From Propionibacterium acidifaciens DSM 21887 (lineage in GTDB: Bacteria > Actinomycetota > Actinomycetes > Propionibacteriales > Propionibacteriaceae): a DNA stretch of 45,248 bases. Made by a program: the position numbers and the translations under genes. Each line of letters starts with the position of its first letter. Position 1 is the first letter of the stretch. The stretch covers positions 1 through 45,248 of the forward strand of contig NZ_AUFR01000024.1 of the NCBI RefSeq assembly GCF_000426605.1, read 5' to 3'. Shown here piece after piece: positions 9,677 through 16,498 of this stretch. The notes beneath the pieces were generated by a model. That model ran no database searches and had not been told where the DNA came from. It saw only the letters and a list, made by a program, of their open reading frames with translations.

Positions 9677-10597
9677 ATGATGCAATATATCTCAGCGATT
9701 CTATCCTTAGTGTCTTTAGTCGTGGCAATAGTGGCACTCACATGGCAATTCCACCTCGACCGCGGCAAGGTTCACGTATCCCTGAACTCCGCCATCATAG
9801 ATCAGTATGGCGCCATGGCGGTCAATGAATCAGGGAGTTTCGGTTTTGACATGGACAGTGAAGTGGCCCATGGACTACCCAAAAAAGTATTGAAAGGCAC
9901 TGCACTAGAAGTCGCCCAATTAGTCATAGAAAACCCAGGGAGAACCCCCGTAACAATATATTCCCCTGGATTAAGCGTGAAAGGAGTGAGGTCAAAAAAT
10001 TATCAGATGACTCCTCGCACAATCCAAGAAAATAATGGTCGAAACACCCCTTGCTTCGCCCTTGACCTCACGCTGCGTCTTGAGCCCTACGAGCGCACAA
10101 CACTTCTTTTCGACTACTGGAATCAGATCCTAAAACTGATCAAAGAGGCTAAAGGCAACAGTATTTCAATTCGGGGTTGCGTAAGGGTCGCAGGACACCC
10201 CAAAAAGCTGTACAGATCATCTCACCGAAAAAAGTGGGTGTTACACAGAGGAGATTACTCAAGCCTGAAAGGAGACGAGAAGTACACCCACTTGGCAGCC
10301 CTCTGGCGTCTGATCTATGGAGGACTGCCTGAATCTCTACGGCTACCTGAGGATTCCATAGACGTCTCACGTTGTCACTTAAATTTAATCCTTGAAACGG
10401 CGCTGGGCAGGTTCGATAAGTGTCCATCCGACATTGAAATTGGTAATGCCGTAGCTACGATAGCAAAAGAATTTGGCTACAACGATCTCAGCTCTTCACG
10501 ACTCAGAGATAAGGTTGTCGAGTCATGGCATATGATCCACCACATGAAAGATTATTTGACACCATGGGGAGAGCCCAACGAAAAGGACCCTACATAA
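9677..10597 (+). CDS. Hypothetical single-pass membrane protein
   Basis: I do not recognise a family. The 306-residue product opens with one hydrophobic helix (about residues 4-24: ISAILSLVSLVVAIVALTWQ) followed by a charged stretch, so the bulk is probably cytoplasmic with an N-terminal anchor. The middle contains a beta-rich region (VAQLVIENPGRTPVTIY) and the C-terminal third is helical. Codon use and base composition are far more AT-rich than in the flanking genes, which marks acquired DNA. ATG codons at 9677 and 9680 are both possible starts; the GAAGACAAG upstream is a weak ribosome site. It lies divergently from the helicase gene and just upstream of a toxin-antitoxin remnant. A role in the defence island is only suggested by position. 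Confidence 0.65.
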   Translation: MMQYISAILSLVSLVVAIVALTWQFHLDRGKVHVSLNSAIIDQYGAMAVNESGSFGFDMDSEVAHGLPKKVLKGTALEVAQLVIENPGRTPVTIYSPGLSVKGVRSKNYQMTPRTIQENNGRNTPCFALDLTLRLEPYERTTLLFDYWNQILKLIKEAKGNSISIRGCVRVAGHPKKLYRSSHRKKWVLHRGDYSSLKGDEKYTHLAALWRLIYGGLPESLRLPEDSIDVSRCHLNLILETALGRFDKCPSDIEIGNAVATIAKEFGYNDLSSSRLRDKVVESWHMIHHMKDYLTPWGEPNEKDPT

Positions 10598-10611
10598 CAT
10601 CTTCGCTAGCC

Positions 10612-10728
10612 CATCACGACACAGAAAAGCTTATCCCCAGCACCAATGCGCCCCGTGCTGTCGTGATCCACGCGGACACTATGACCCCCGCCTACTTCGA
10701 TATCATGCAAGGGGGGAACAATGACTGA
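10612..10728 (+). pseudogene. C-terminal fragment of a small toxin-like protein (TA remnant)
   Basis: About 38 codons remain, ending with APRAVVIHADTMTPAYFDIM and a short tail. That ending resembles the C-termini of small actinobacterial toxin-like proteins in which a conserved HADxxxPxYxxxL-type motif closes the fold and an RHH antitoxin gene follows. The N-terminal catalytic part is missing: the frame runs upstream into the end of the AT-rich membrane-protein gene, in a different frame. It overlaps the antitoxin start by 8 nt, the usual translational coupling of such pairs. The family assignment rests on recalled similarity and is tentative. Confidence 0.5.
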
Positions 10729-10980
10729 GGAATTCAGCGACAAGGACCGCGAACGCTTCGAGGAAGGCGCCATTGAGGCCGAGGCTGGCTACAGCGTGGA
10801 CTTCCTCCGCTCACTTCCCAGATTTGACAGGCCACAGGAGCCAAGTGAGGAGGCAGGAGCCGTGGTGAGGTTTCACCAAACCGTAGCCAGATGGAGGCAC
10901 TCGACCGCAAGGCAGCCCAAGCACACACCACACGGTCGGCGATCATCCGCAGAGCCATAGACCGTGAACTCGCCGGCTGA
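10721..10980 (+). pseudogene. Ribbon-helix-helix antitoxin gene, frameshifted
   Basis: The first frame reads MTEEFSDKDRERFEEGAIEAEAGYSVDF and reaches VVRF near 10875. Without a shift it would become an arginine-rich tail ending at 10960. In the next frame the sequence continues with SQMEALDRKAAQAH and TTRSAIIRRAIDRELAG, ending at TGA 10978-10980. This is a textbook RHH/CopG C-terminus (E-x-L-D-x-x-A then T-R-S-x-I-I-R-R-A). One missing base, or two extra, between 10872 and 10890 explains the break. With the toxin remnant upstream, this is a dead toxin-antitoxin locus. Confidence 0.7.
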
Positions 10981-11094
10981 CGGATCCCGCCAGCGATTAG
11001 CGATCACCGTGAGAGCAGGCCCTTCAAGCCCTTGAGGGGCCGAAGGCTCGTTCGCAGAACTTCGGCCAAGAGGAGTCACTCTCAACCGAAGCGC

Positions 11095-11277
11095 TCACGC
11101 GGCCGCCGCGGATGGGCCGCAAGCCGCCGTCCGTGCAGCCCATTTCTCGCCCATGTAGTTCCTCACCTGTGTCTCGTACCACTCGTCGTCCGTCATGCTG
11201 CCACGCCAGTCGATGAGGTCCTGGCATGCGACCGGGTATCGCCAGTGGTGCGTATCATCCGTCGCCGCCCCGTACAC
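11095..11277 (-). CDS. Possible small hypothetical protein
   Basis: I do not recognise it. The frame contains a non-GC-biased, aromatic-rich stretch (HHWRYPVACQDLIDWRGS, then MTDDEWYETQVRNYMGEKW) unlike the arginine/alanine runs of antisense frames. No good start is visible. GTG at 11277 lacks a clear ribosome site, while an AGGAGG at about 11316-11321 precedes in-frame codons but no standard start. It may be the remnant of a longer protein. Together with the spacer to cobK, this 11.0-11.4 kb stretch holds nothing else convincing except a GC-rich hairpin. Confidence 0.3.
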   Translation of the reverse strand: MYGAATDDTHHWRYPVACQDLIDWRGSMTDDEWYETQVRNYMGEKWAARTAACGPSAAAA

Positions 11278-11377
11278 GACCTCAGCGACATCTGACGCAT
11301 CGGCCCTATGGATAACCTCCTATTTGACACGTTTCATCACCAGCCGACGCGCACGGACCGCATGCCGTGCACAGGAA

Positions 11378-11402
11378 GGGGCGGCGGCCCCTCCGCCGCC
11401 CC
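11378..11402. terminator. GC-rich perfect hairpin upstream of cobK
   Basis: A 10-bp perfect inverted repeat (GGGGCGGCGG / CCGCCGCCCC) with a 5-nt loop. There is no T-run on the plus strand; the minus strand has a weak TTCC. It could end transcription coming from the accessory region before cobK, or act as an mRNA structure in the cobK leader. Confidence 0.4.
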
Positions 11403-11454
11403 GGGCGAACACGAGTCGCTTGCCCCGCTCCCCCGCCCGCGCTTGACTTGCCGC

Positions 11455-12210
11455 ATGGACGTGCTGATCCTCGGGGGCACGGCCCTCGCCCGCACCCTCG
11501 CCGGGCTGCTCGTCGAGCAGGGCCTCGACGTCACCACCTCGCTGGCCGGACGCACGAGGGCGCCGCGCGCCGTCCCCGGCGCGGTGCGCATCGGCGGCTT
11601 CGGCGGCCCCGACGGGCTGGCCGCCTGGCTGGTCGAGAACCGGCCGGGCTGCGTCGTCAACGCCGTCCACCCCTTCGCCGCCGCCATGAGCGGCAGCGCC
11701 GCAACCGCCTGCCGGCGCGCCGGCACCGCCCTCGCCCGCCTCGAGGCGCCCAGCTGGCGCGCCCTGCCCGCCTCCGCCGACTGGACCTGGGTCGCCGACC
11801 ACGATGAGGCCGTCCGGGCCGTCCGACGCCTGCCCGACCCGGTGCTGCTCACCATCGGCCGCCAGGAGACCGCCCACTACTTGATGCTCGGCGCCCGCGA
11901 CATCACCCACCGCGTCATCGACGCCCCCGACGAGACGCTCCCCGCCGGCTGGACCCTCCTGACCCGGCGCGGCCCCTTCAGCCGCGACGGCGAGCGCGCG
12001 CTCATGGCCGACCCGGCCCACACGGTCGCCACGCTCGTCACGAAGGACTCCGGCGGCGTCCGCCTCGACCCGAAGCTCCTCGTGGCGGCCGAGATCGGCG
12101 CCGCCGTCGTCATGGTCTCGCGGCCACCGGCCCCCGACTACGGGGATCGTGTGAGCACCCCGCAGCAGGCCGCCGAATGGGTCGCCGCCCGCCTGCATGC
12201 CGACAGCTGA
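11455..12210 (+). CDS. cobK: Precorrin-6A (cobalt-precorrin-6A) reductase
   Basis: The 251-residue protein, normal for CobK/CbiJ, starts MDVLILGGTALARTLAGLL. The Rossmann-like GGTxxAR motif binds NADPH for reduction of the (cobalt-)precorrin-6A macrocycle in the cytoplasm. Family features include VVNAVHPFAAAMSGSA, LEAPSW, TIGRQET and TKDSGG with the following residues. I chose ATG 11455 because the GGTA motif must sit at the N-terminus; earlier in-frame starts would add a proline/arginine-rich segment. It leads the plus-strand set cobK-cbiT-cbiC-cbiD, with 57 nt to cbiT. No ribosome site is obvious and no cobalamin riboswitch is visible upstream on this strand. Confidence 0.9.
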   Translation: MDVLILGGTALARTLAGLLVEQGLDVTTSLAGRTRAPRAVPGAVRIGGFGGPDGLAAWLVENRPGCVVNAVHPFAAAMSGSAATACRRAGTALARLEAPSWRALPASADWTWVADHDEAVRAVRRLPDPVLLTIGRQETAHYLMLGARDITHRVIDAPDETLPAGWTLLTRRGPFSRDGERALMADPAHTVATLVTKDSGGVRLDPKLLVAAEIGAAVVMVSRPPAPDYGDRVSTPQQAAEWVAARLHADS

Positions 12211-12267
12211 GAGGCCCCGCCGCTTCCCGACCGGTCAGGACGCCTCGGCCGGGATAGTCTGGCGGGC

Positions 12268-12864
12268 GTGACCACCGACCGCGACGCCACCGGGCTCGGC
12301 CGCACCCCGGGCCTGCCCGAGGAGCACTTCGTCCACGACGGGCTCATCACCAAGCACCCCGTGCGCGCCGTCGCGCTCGCGGCGCTGCGGCCCGCCCCCG
12401 GCGAGCTGCTGTGGGATCTCGGCACCGGCGCCGGCTCGATCGCCGTCGACTGGTGCCGCACCGACCCGGCCTGCCGGGCCGTCGGCGTCGAGCGCCGACC
12501 CGAACGCGCAGCCAACGCCCGCGCCAACGCCGACAATCTCACCCTCCCCGGCCAGTTCGAGGTGTGCGAGGGCCCGATCGACGAGCTCATCGACGCCCTG
12601 CCCGCCCCCGACGCCGTCTTCATCGGCGGCGGCCTCACCGCTCGGCTCGCCGAGCGGTGCATGGAGGTGCTGCCGCCGGGCGGACGCCTCGTCGTCCACG
12701 CCGTGACGATGGAGGCCGAGGTCGTCATCGCCGACCTGCACGGCGCCCACGGCGGCGAGCTGTTCCGCCTGGGCATCGAGACCGCCGACCGCATCGGCCG
12801 CCTGCGTGGCTGGCGGCCCGCCCGCACCATCACCTGCTGGAACTGGACCAGGCCACAGACCTGA
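12268..12864 (+). CDS. cbiT: Cobalt-precorrin-6B C15-methyltransferase (decarboxylating), CbiT
   Basis: The 198-residue product is a class I SAM methyltransferase with motif I LLWDLGTGAGSIAVDW, then VGVERRPERAANARAN and the GGGLT loop typical of CbiT. It methylates C15 and removes the C12 acetate carboxyl during corrin synthesis. The N-terminal GLPEEHFVHDGLITK is a family signature. The partner activity CbiE is not fused to it, as it is in CobL proteins; CbiE instead forms the N-terminal domain of the triple fusion at 17.7-20.3 kb. GTG 12268 is the most upstream sensible start. About 210 nt without a gene separate it from cbiC; I see no strong signal there. Confidence 0.9.
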   Translation: MTTDRDATGLGRTPGLPEEHFVHDGLITKHPVRAVALAALRPAPGELLWDLGTGAGSIAVDWCRTDPACRAVGVERRPERAANARANADNLTLPGQFEVCEGPIDELIDALPAPDAVFIGGGLTARLAERCMEVLPPGGRLVVHAVTMEAEVVIADLHGAHGGELFRLGIETADRIGRLRGWRPARTITCWNWTRPQT

Positions 12865-13074
12865 CCGTCCGGCACAACAGCCCTGGTGAATCCGGCCGCA
12901 CCGGAACCTGGCCGTGCCACTGCACCTGATCACCCAGGGCGAAAACCCCCTCATGCCGAACCGGACAGGCCCCTGAGAAGCTGATTCACCGCGATCAGGG
13001 CATTGCGGCCGGCCGGGGGCGGTATGCCTGTGGCTATGCTGGGCGCCGCACTGCACCACCGGGTCAGGAGAGCG

Positions 13075-13725
13075 ATGAACGACTACCTCAACAACGGCTC
13101 GGACATCTACGAGGAGTCCTTCCGCATCATCCGCGCCGAGGCCGACCTGAGCCGCTTCCCCGCCGACGTCGAGCCGGTCGTCGTGCGCATGATCCATGCG
13201 GCCGCGGACCCGGCCATCGCAGCCGACATCGCCTTCACGCCCGGCATCTCGGCCGGCTGCAAGACGGCCCTCGCGGACGGCGCACCGATCCTGTGCGACT
13301 CGTCGATGACCGCCTCGGGCGTCATCCGCTCGCGCCTGCCGCGCGACAACGAGGTCGTCTGCCACATCAAGGACCCCTCGCTCGCCGACGAGGCGCGCGC
13401 CAAGGGCGTCACGAAGACCCATGCCGCCGTCGACCGCTGGGCCGAGCAGGACCTGCTGGACGGCGCCGTCGTCGCCATCGGCAACGCCCCCACCGCCCTG
13501 TACCGGGTGCTCGAACTGTGCCACGCCACCGGCGCCCGCCCCGCCGGCATCATCGGCATCCCGGTGGGCTTCGTCGGTGCCCCCGAGTCGAAGCAGGCCC
13601 TCGTGGACGACGACCTCGGCCTGGAGTACATCACCCTGCTGGGCCGCCGCGGCGGCTCCGCCATCGCCGTCGCCGCGGTGAACGCCCTCGCCTCCCGGGC
13701 CGAACTCACCAACGAGCACGCCTGA
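13075..13725 (+). CDS. cbiC: Precorrin-8X / cobalt-precorrin-8 methylmutase
   Basis: The product of 216 residues has the usual length of CobH/CbiC, which moves a methyl group from C11 to C12 to give (hydrogeno)cobyrinate. Visible family features are IYEESFRIIRAEAD, the catalytic histidine in VVRMIHAAAD, ILCDSSMTASG and the C-terminal GNAPTALYRVLEL/GIPVGFVGAPESK stretch. ATG 13075 is preceded by AGGAG with a 4-nt gap, a far better start than the GTG/ATG codons upstream. The stop overlaps the cbiD ATG by one base (TGATG), so the two are translationally coupled. Confidence 0.93.
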   Translation: MNDYLNNGSDIYEESFRIIRAEADLSRFPADVEPVVVRMIHAAADPAIAADIAFTPGISAGCKTALADGAPILCDSSMTASGVIRSRLPRDNEVVCHIKDPSLADEARAKGVTKTHAAVDRWAEQDLLDGAVVAIGNAPTALYRVLELCHATGARPAGIIGIPVGFVGAPESKQALVDDDLGLEYITLLGRRGGSAIAVAAVNALASRAELTNEHA

Positions 13726-15098
13726 TGACCGATCCCGCAGAGCCCGTGCGCACCGGCCCCGGCGAACCGCCGAGGGACGTCACCGCCGCCGACTCCCCCG
13801 CCGGCCCGGGCAACGACCCGGCCCTCGCCGAGCAGGGCCGGCACGACCTGACCGGCCGCGGGCCCGACTCCGGCCGGGCGAGGCGCGGGACGAGCGGCAG
13901 CGGGCCGACGCCGTCGGACCGCGAAGCCGGGGACGGGACGACGCCGAACGGCCGCGGGTCGACCGGCCGCGGGCAGACCAGTCGCGGCACGGGACGCGAG
14001 GCCCAGCTCGACCGCTCGGGGCTGCGTCCCGGCTGGACGACCGGGGCCTGCGCGGCCGCCGCCGGCCGGGCCGCCTGGACGGCGCTGCTCACCGGCGTCT
14101 TCCCCGACCCCGTCGAGATCGACCTGCCGCACGGGCGCCGACCGGCCTTCGCCCTCACCCAGGAGCAGCTGGGCGAGGGCTGGACGATGGCCGCCGTCAC
14201 CAAGGACGCCGGTGACGACCCCGACGTCACCCAGGGCGCCGTCGTCCGCGCCACGCTGCGCCGCGGCGAACCGGGCAGCGGCATCGTCTTCCGCGCCGGC
14301 GAGGGCGTCGGCGCCGTCACCCGGGCGGGCCTTCCACTGGCGATCGGGGAGCCGGCCATCAACCCGGTGCCGCGGCGCTACATCGCCGCGAACATCGCCG
14401 CCGCCGACCGCGAGGCAGGCGGCAGCGGCGAACCCGACGTACTCGTCACCGTGTCGATCGACGACGGAGAGACGATCGCCCGGCGCACCTGGAACCCGCG
14501 CATCGGCATCCTCGGCGGGCTGTCGGTGCTCGGCACCACCGGCGTCGTCGTGCCCTACTCGTGCGCCGCTTGGATCGCCAGCATCCACGAGGGCATCGAC
14601 GTGGCCCGGGCGACCGGGGTGCAGCACGCCGCGGGCACCACCGGGTCGTCGTCCACGGCGACGGTCGAGAGGCTCTACCCCGGCATCGAACTGCTCGACA
14701 TGGGCGACTTCGCCGGGGCCGTCCTCAAGTACTTGCACGACCACCCCATCGCGCGGATCACCCTGTGCGGAGGCTTCGCGAAGATGTCGAAGCTCGCCAA
14801 CGGCTACCTCGACCTGCACTCGCACCGCACCCAGGTCGACCACGAGCACCTCGCCGAGCTCGCCGCCCGCGCCGGAGCCGGACCGGAGCTCGTCGACCGG
14901 GTGCGCCAGTCCCCCACCGCCGCCGGGGCGCAGGCCCTCTGCGCGGAAGCCGGTGTGCCCCTCGGCGACGCAGTCGCCGCCGCCGCCAAGGCCGAGGCGC
15001 AGGCCGTCATCGACAACCCCCGGGTCGACGTGCAGGTCATCTGCACCGACCGCGGGGGCGCCGTCGTCGGACGTGCCGGCTTCACCGGAACCGACTGA
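13725..15098 (+). CDS. cbiD: Cobalt-precorrin-5B C1-methyltransferase CbiD, with N-terminal extension
   Basis: The 457-residue protein carries the CbiD core from about residue 100 (LRPGWTTGACAAAAGRAAW) through VTKDAGDDPDVT, GEGVGAVTRAGL, GEPAINPVPRR, GLSVLGTTGVV and LCGGFAKMSKLA. CbiD methylates C1 of cobalt-precorrin-5B in the cobalt-early pathway. The first roughly 95 residues are an unusual low-complexity leader rich in G, P, R, T and D, likely disordered. A later start is not favoured because ATG 13725 is the base-overlapping, coupled start after cbiC. The gene ends the plus-strand operon; 379 nt of repeat-rich spacer follow before the converging HigA gene. Confidence 0.92.
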   Translation: MTDPAEPVRTGPGEPPRDVTAADSPAGPGNDPALAEQGRHDLTGRGPDSGRARRGTSGSGPTPSDREAGDGTTPNGRGSTGRGQTSRGTGREAQLDRSGLRPGWTTGACAAAAGRAAWTALLTGVFPDPVEIDLPHGRRPAFALTQEQLGEGWTMAAVTKDAGDDPDVTQGAVVRATLRRGEPGSGIVFRAGEGVGAVTRAGLPLAIGEPAINPVPRRYIAANIAAADREAGGSGEPDVLVTVSIDDGETIARRTWNPRIGILGGLSVLGTTGVVVPYSCAAWIASIHEGIDVARATGVQHAAGTTGSSSTATVERLYPGIELLDMGDFAGAVLKYLHDHPIARITLCGGFAKMSKLANGYLDLHSHRTQVDHEHLAELAARAGAGPELVDRVRQSPTAAGAQALCAEAGVPLGDAVAAAAKAEAQAVIDNPRVDVQVICTDRGGAVVGRAGFTGTD

Positions 15099-15137
15099 GG
15101 CGAGAAGCAGGCAGAACCACCTCCGGCAACGGCCCAC

Positions 15138-15224
15138 CGCGCCACAGCCGTCCCCGAACGCAACCCACAGGAACCACCCGCGGATGACGCACGCCAGAGG
15201 CACCACAAGCCGCAGAAAGGGACG
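15138..15224. repeat. Intergenic direct repeat, copy 1
   Basis: An 87-bp segment downstream of cbiD that recurs almost exactly at 15275-15360, with an offset of 137 nt. Differences are a few single-base changes and one A insertion. It does not overlap a credible gene on either strand. Confidence 0.85.
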
Positions 15225-15274
15225 CCGATCAGCCACCCAACCCGACAGACCAACCGAACACCAGCACGGCCCGG

Positions 15275-15360
15275 CGCGCCACGGCCGTCCCCGAACGCAA
15301 CCCACAGGAACCACCCGCGGATGACGCACGCCAGAGGCACCACAGCCGCAGAAAGAGACG
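15275..15360. repeat. Intergenic direct repeat, copy 2
   Basis: Second copy of the 15138-15224 repeat. The 50 bp between the copies are unrelated. On the minus strand both copies can be read as VIRGWFLWVAFGDG, but the surrounding frame has no start, family or codon signal, so I treat it as non-coding. Confidence 0.85.
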
Positions 15361-15432
15361 CAGAACCGACCGGGAGAGCCGATCGGCGAAGGCCACAGCC
15401 GCGGGGCGGGCCCGAGCCCGGGCCCCCGGGCT

Positions 15433-15487
15433 CCGCTCAGACGCCCTGCAGGGCGCGCAGCAGCTCCTCGCGCACCTTCACGCTGCG
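15433..15487. repeat. 55-bp direct repeat, distal copy (duplicate of the CbiX-fusion 3' end)
   Basis: Identical over 55 bp to 16444-16498, which holds the last 16 codons and stop of the CbiX-fusion gene. This distal copy has no gene body in front of it; the HigA stop codon lies in its first 10 bp. The offset between the copies is 1011 bp, and the toxin-antitoxin cassette lies between them. Confidence 0.92.
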
Positions 15488-15789
15488 ACGTGGATGCTGA
15501 GAGTCCCGCCCAGAGCGTGAGCGATGCGTGCGAGCATGATGCCACCAGGAGCCTGAGCACCGCTCTCAATGGCGGAGATGACCGCCTGACGAGTATGAGC
15601 CCTTCGAGCGAGCTCAGTCTGAGACAGCCCGGCTGCTGTGCGCGCGTTGTAGACCAATTCAGCGAGTTGCAGCCGCGCCTCGGCTTCGATCGACGCGGCG
15701 TCGTACTCGGCTCGCTCCGCCTCGGTCATGGCGGCCAGAGATTCCTCCCGGACCTGCTCCCACGAGGTCGTCGCAGCGCTGGTGCTCAT
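15478..15789 (-). CDS. XRE-family antitoxin (HigA-like)
   Basis: The 103-residue protein has an N-terminal helical segment (WEQVREESLAAMTEAERAEYDAAS in part) and a C-terminal Cro/CI helix-turn-helix: LVYNARTAAGLSQTELARRA, then the recognition helix TRQAVISAIESG. It should bind and neutralise the toxin encoded just upstream and repress their promoter. Its ATG overlaps the toxin stop (ATGA). The last codons and the stop fall inside the 55-bp repeat, so the repeat supplies the gene end (SIHVAA). Base composition is less GC-rich than in the cobalamin genes, fitting an acquired cassette. Confidence 0.85.
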   Translation of the reverse strand: MSTSAATTSWEQVREESLAAMTEAERAEYDAASIEAEARLQLAELVYNARTAAGLSQTELARRAHTRQAVISAIESGAQAPGGIMLARIAHALGGTLSIHVAA

Positions 15790-16136
15790 CGTCCCCCTCC
15801 CCTCTTCCTGGTGGCATCCGCCGCTTGGCGCGCTGCCTGCGCCCGCCTGGCCCGCAGGATCTCACCACGCTCGTTCTGACGCTGCTTTCGGAACGCTGTC
15901 AAGGTCACCGCCCTACGATCCAGCTCGAAGACGTACGTGATGCGCTGACTGATGTTTTCGCATGCGAACCGCAGCTCGTACAACCCACCGCCCAATGAGC
16001 GGGAATGCGGCATGCGCAGCATGTTTCCCTGAGAGGCCAACCGCTCAAGAATCCGGTCTGCCGTTGCCCTCCCCGCTGGGCTCAGACCCAGGTACCAAGA
16101 GCGCACCTCGTCGGAGAACTCAACGGTCCACCTCAT
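15786..16136 (-). CDS. RelE/HigB-superfamily toxin
   Basis: The product of 116 residues starts MRWTVEFSDEVRSWYLGL. It carries the fold signatures of the phage-derived Gp49/HigB-like branch: ADRILERLASQG, SRSLGGGLYELRF and TYVFELDRRAVTLTAFRKQ. Members are ribosome-associated mRNA endonucleases kept in check by an XRE antitoxin. The toxin-before-antitoxin order with a 4-nt overlap is the HigBA arrangement. ATG 16136 lies 8 nt after a -10 element, so the mRNA may be leaderless; a TTG at 16145 would fall inside the -10 and is rejected. The basic C-terminus (RRAQAARQAADATRKRGGGR) is typical of the family. Confidence 0.85.
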   Translation of the reverse strand: MRWTVEFSDEVRSWYLGLSPAGRATADRILERLASQGNMLRMPHSRSLGGGLYELRFACENISQRITYVFELDRRAVTLTAFRKQRQNERGEILRARRAQAARQAADATRKRGGGR

Positions 16137-16144
16137 GCAGAGCA

Positions 16145-16173
16145 AATATACCCTTGAGAAGATATCATGTCAA
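16145..16173 (-). promoter_or_regulatory. Sigma-70-type promoter of the toxin-antitoxin operon
   Basis: On the minus strand TTGACA (16168-16173) is followed after exactly 17 nt by TATATT (16145-16150). The toxin ATG begins 8 nt downstream, which implies a very short or absent leader. GATATC/GGATATCC dyads overlap the -35 region and could be the antitoxin operator. Confidence 0.8.
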
Positions 16174-16332
16174 TAGGATATCCGATGCTCTGGTCATCGA
16201 GGCTTATTCACAGGAGTCGTCCACAGGAGCGTTCTCCCTTGTCAGGTTTTCCTCCTGCGTGCTGTGAACAAACTTCATCGTCGTGCACCGCTACGCGTGG
16301 TGGATCTTCTGGAGGCAACAGCTGAAACCGCC

Positions 16333-16366
16333 AAAAAAGGGGCGGGCCCTGGCCCGGGCCCGCCCC
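16333..16366 (-). terminator. Intrinsic terminator downstream of the minus-strand cobalamin operon
   Basis: A perfect 11-bp stem (GGGGCGGGCCC / GGGCCCGCCCC) with a 6-nt loop is followed on the minus strand by six T residues. It lies about 80 nt past the stop of the CbiX-fusion gene and upstream of the toxin promoter, so it insulates the cassette from the cobalamin operon. Confidence 0.9.
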
Positions 16367-16443
16367 GTGCTGTTCGGCGTGCGGTCAGCCGCCCAGACGA
16401 CCGCAGAACACGGCCGAGCCGCGGGACGGGGCCCGCCCGGGCC

Positions 16444-16498
16444 CCGCTCAGACGCCCTGCAGGGCGCGCAGCAGCTCCTCGCGCACCTTCACGCTGCG
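16444..16498. repeat. 55-bp direct repeat, proximal copy (true CbiX-fusion 3' end)
   Basis: This copy is in its native place: the end of the CbiX-fusion gene plus 4 bp after the stop. It is identical to 15433-15487. Looser GC-rich similarity continues beyond the repeat on the stop-codon side. Confidence 0.92.

Noticed and set aside
11308-11455. Upstream in-frame start for cobK
   Set aside because: It would place a basic, proline-rich segment before the NADPH-binding GGTA motif that should be N-terminal.
13107-15569. Long minus-strand frame of 820 codons
   Set aside because: It covers cbiC, cbiD and the intergenic repeats in antisense; its apparent VIRGWFLWVAFGDG repeat comes from the intergenic repeats, and no start or family supports it.
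16204-16271. DnaA-box-like TTATTCACA (16204-16212) and TTGTTCACA on the other strand (16263-16271), as a possible origin
   Set aside because: Only two imperfect boxes near the toxin-antitoxin operon, with no AT-rich unwinding region and no dnaA/dnaN or rep gene nearby.
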